Below, in pieces: positions 63,900 to 64,000 of a stretch of DNA of 64,000 nt (positions within the stretch are counted from its first letter, which is position 1; each line of letters opens with the position of its first letter). The notes beneath the pieces are model-generated. The model was given only the letters and a program-made list of their open reading frames with translations. It was not told the origin of the DNA and did no database searches. Position numbers and translations under genes: made by a program. Source of the stretch: Crocinitomicaceae bacterium. Lineage in GTDB: Bacteria > Bacteroidota > Bacteroidia > Flavobacteriales_G > Salibacteraceae. The stretch is taken from contig PAME01000024.1 of NCBI GenBank assembly GCA_002707155.1, positions 58,753 to 122,752 of the forward strand, given 5' to 3'.

Positions 63900-63906
63900 G
63901 CCTAAC
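63900..63906 (-). other. attC-like core GTTAGGC just upstream of a gene start
   Basis: Read leftward, GTTAGGC matches GTTRRRY, the conserved core at the gene-proximal end of an integron attC, and lies 13 bases before the ATG of the 63711 gene. The partner core would lie beyond the window edge. Motif alone is weak evidence. Confidence 0.25.
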
Positions 63907-64000
63907 GGTCTTGTATATGAAAAGTAGCAGATTTTACGCACTAACTTTTCGGATTATTACTGGACTTTAATTTATTAATTCTTCTTCGTTTAAGCACTTA

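Noticed and set aside
1..64000. tRNA, rRNA or riboswitch
   Set aside because: No cloverleaf, rRNA block or known riboswitch consensus was recognised; a covariance-model scan would be needed to exclude weak cases.

Overview
The window is a chromosomal segment of a member of the Bacteroidota, most likely a marine Flavobacteriales-type gliding bacterium. The evidence is gldB and gldC, type IX secretion (T9SS) C-terminal sorting domains, PorV/PorQ-like and SusC-type TonB receptors, a short primary sigma factor without region 1.1, and repeated TAnnTTTG -7 promoter boxes in front of genes. No tRNA, rRNA or CRISPR array was seen.

Layout. 0-9.4 kb: engB, gldCB, an outer-membrane barrel gene, nadE, bcp, a pfkA broken by one in-frame TGA, a TonB receptor and lepA. 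9.5-10.4 kb: metF, clearly a pseudogene with four lesions. 10.4-19.1 kb, all leftward: CBS protein, nadK, two DUF6089 barrels, uppS, bamA, two Skp/OmpH chaperones, a terminator, then murI. This is the envelope-assembly block. 19.1-20.6 kb: pdxJ and an alpha/beta hydrolase. 20.6-32.8 kb: a leftward secreted/surface cluster, namely a T9SS endonuclease/phosphatase-family protein, two more large secreted proteins, a terminator, then a lipoprotein, a TonB receptor, a PorV-like protein and an NHL-type lipoprotein. 32.9-39.8 kb: GT2 glycosyltransferase, dihydroorotase, DUF4296 lipoprotein, reductase, epimerase, tyrS, LuxE-like protein and a lipoprotein. 39.9-57.4 kb: lipoprotein, Ca-type P-ATPase, folC, tonB-exbD-exbB, nhaD, glutamate dehydrogenase family, anmK, acyl-CoA dehydrogenase, LamG/T9SS protein, hflX, a small membrane protein, rpoD, an HU/SPOR protein, gamma-carbonic anhydrase and a lipoprotein.

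57.4-63.7 kb is a mobile or genomic-island segment. It holds a large serine recombinase lacking its catalytic domain (left arm, leftward), a very AT-rich module (about 58.93-61.16 kb, near 20% GC in lines I counted against 37-40% around it) with an HUH-like replication/nicking protein, a lipoprotein and a lone serine-recombinase catalytic domain, then a structure-rich non-coding stretch, three overlapping small genes ending in an excisionase-like HTH, a DUF6150 repeat protein between inverted repeats, and a decayed gene. The last 300 bases hold a small His-rich secreted protein and an attC-like core sequence at the window edge.

How genes work together: the core shows cell-envelope biogenesis (BamA, Skp, UppS, MurI, AnmK), TonB-ExbBD-driven uptake feeding two TonB receptors, T9SS export and gliding. 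The island is the least explained part and the best place to look for something new.
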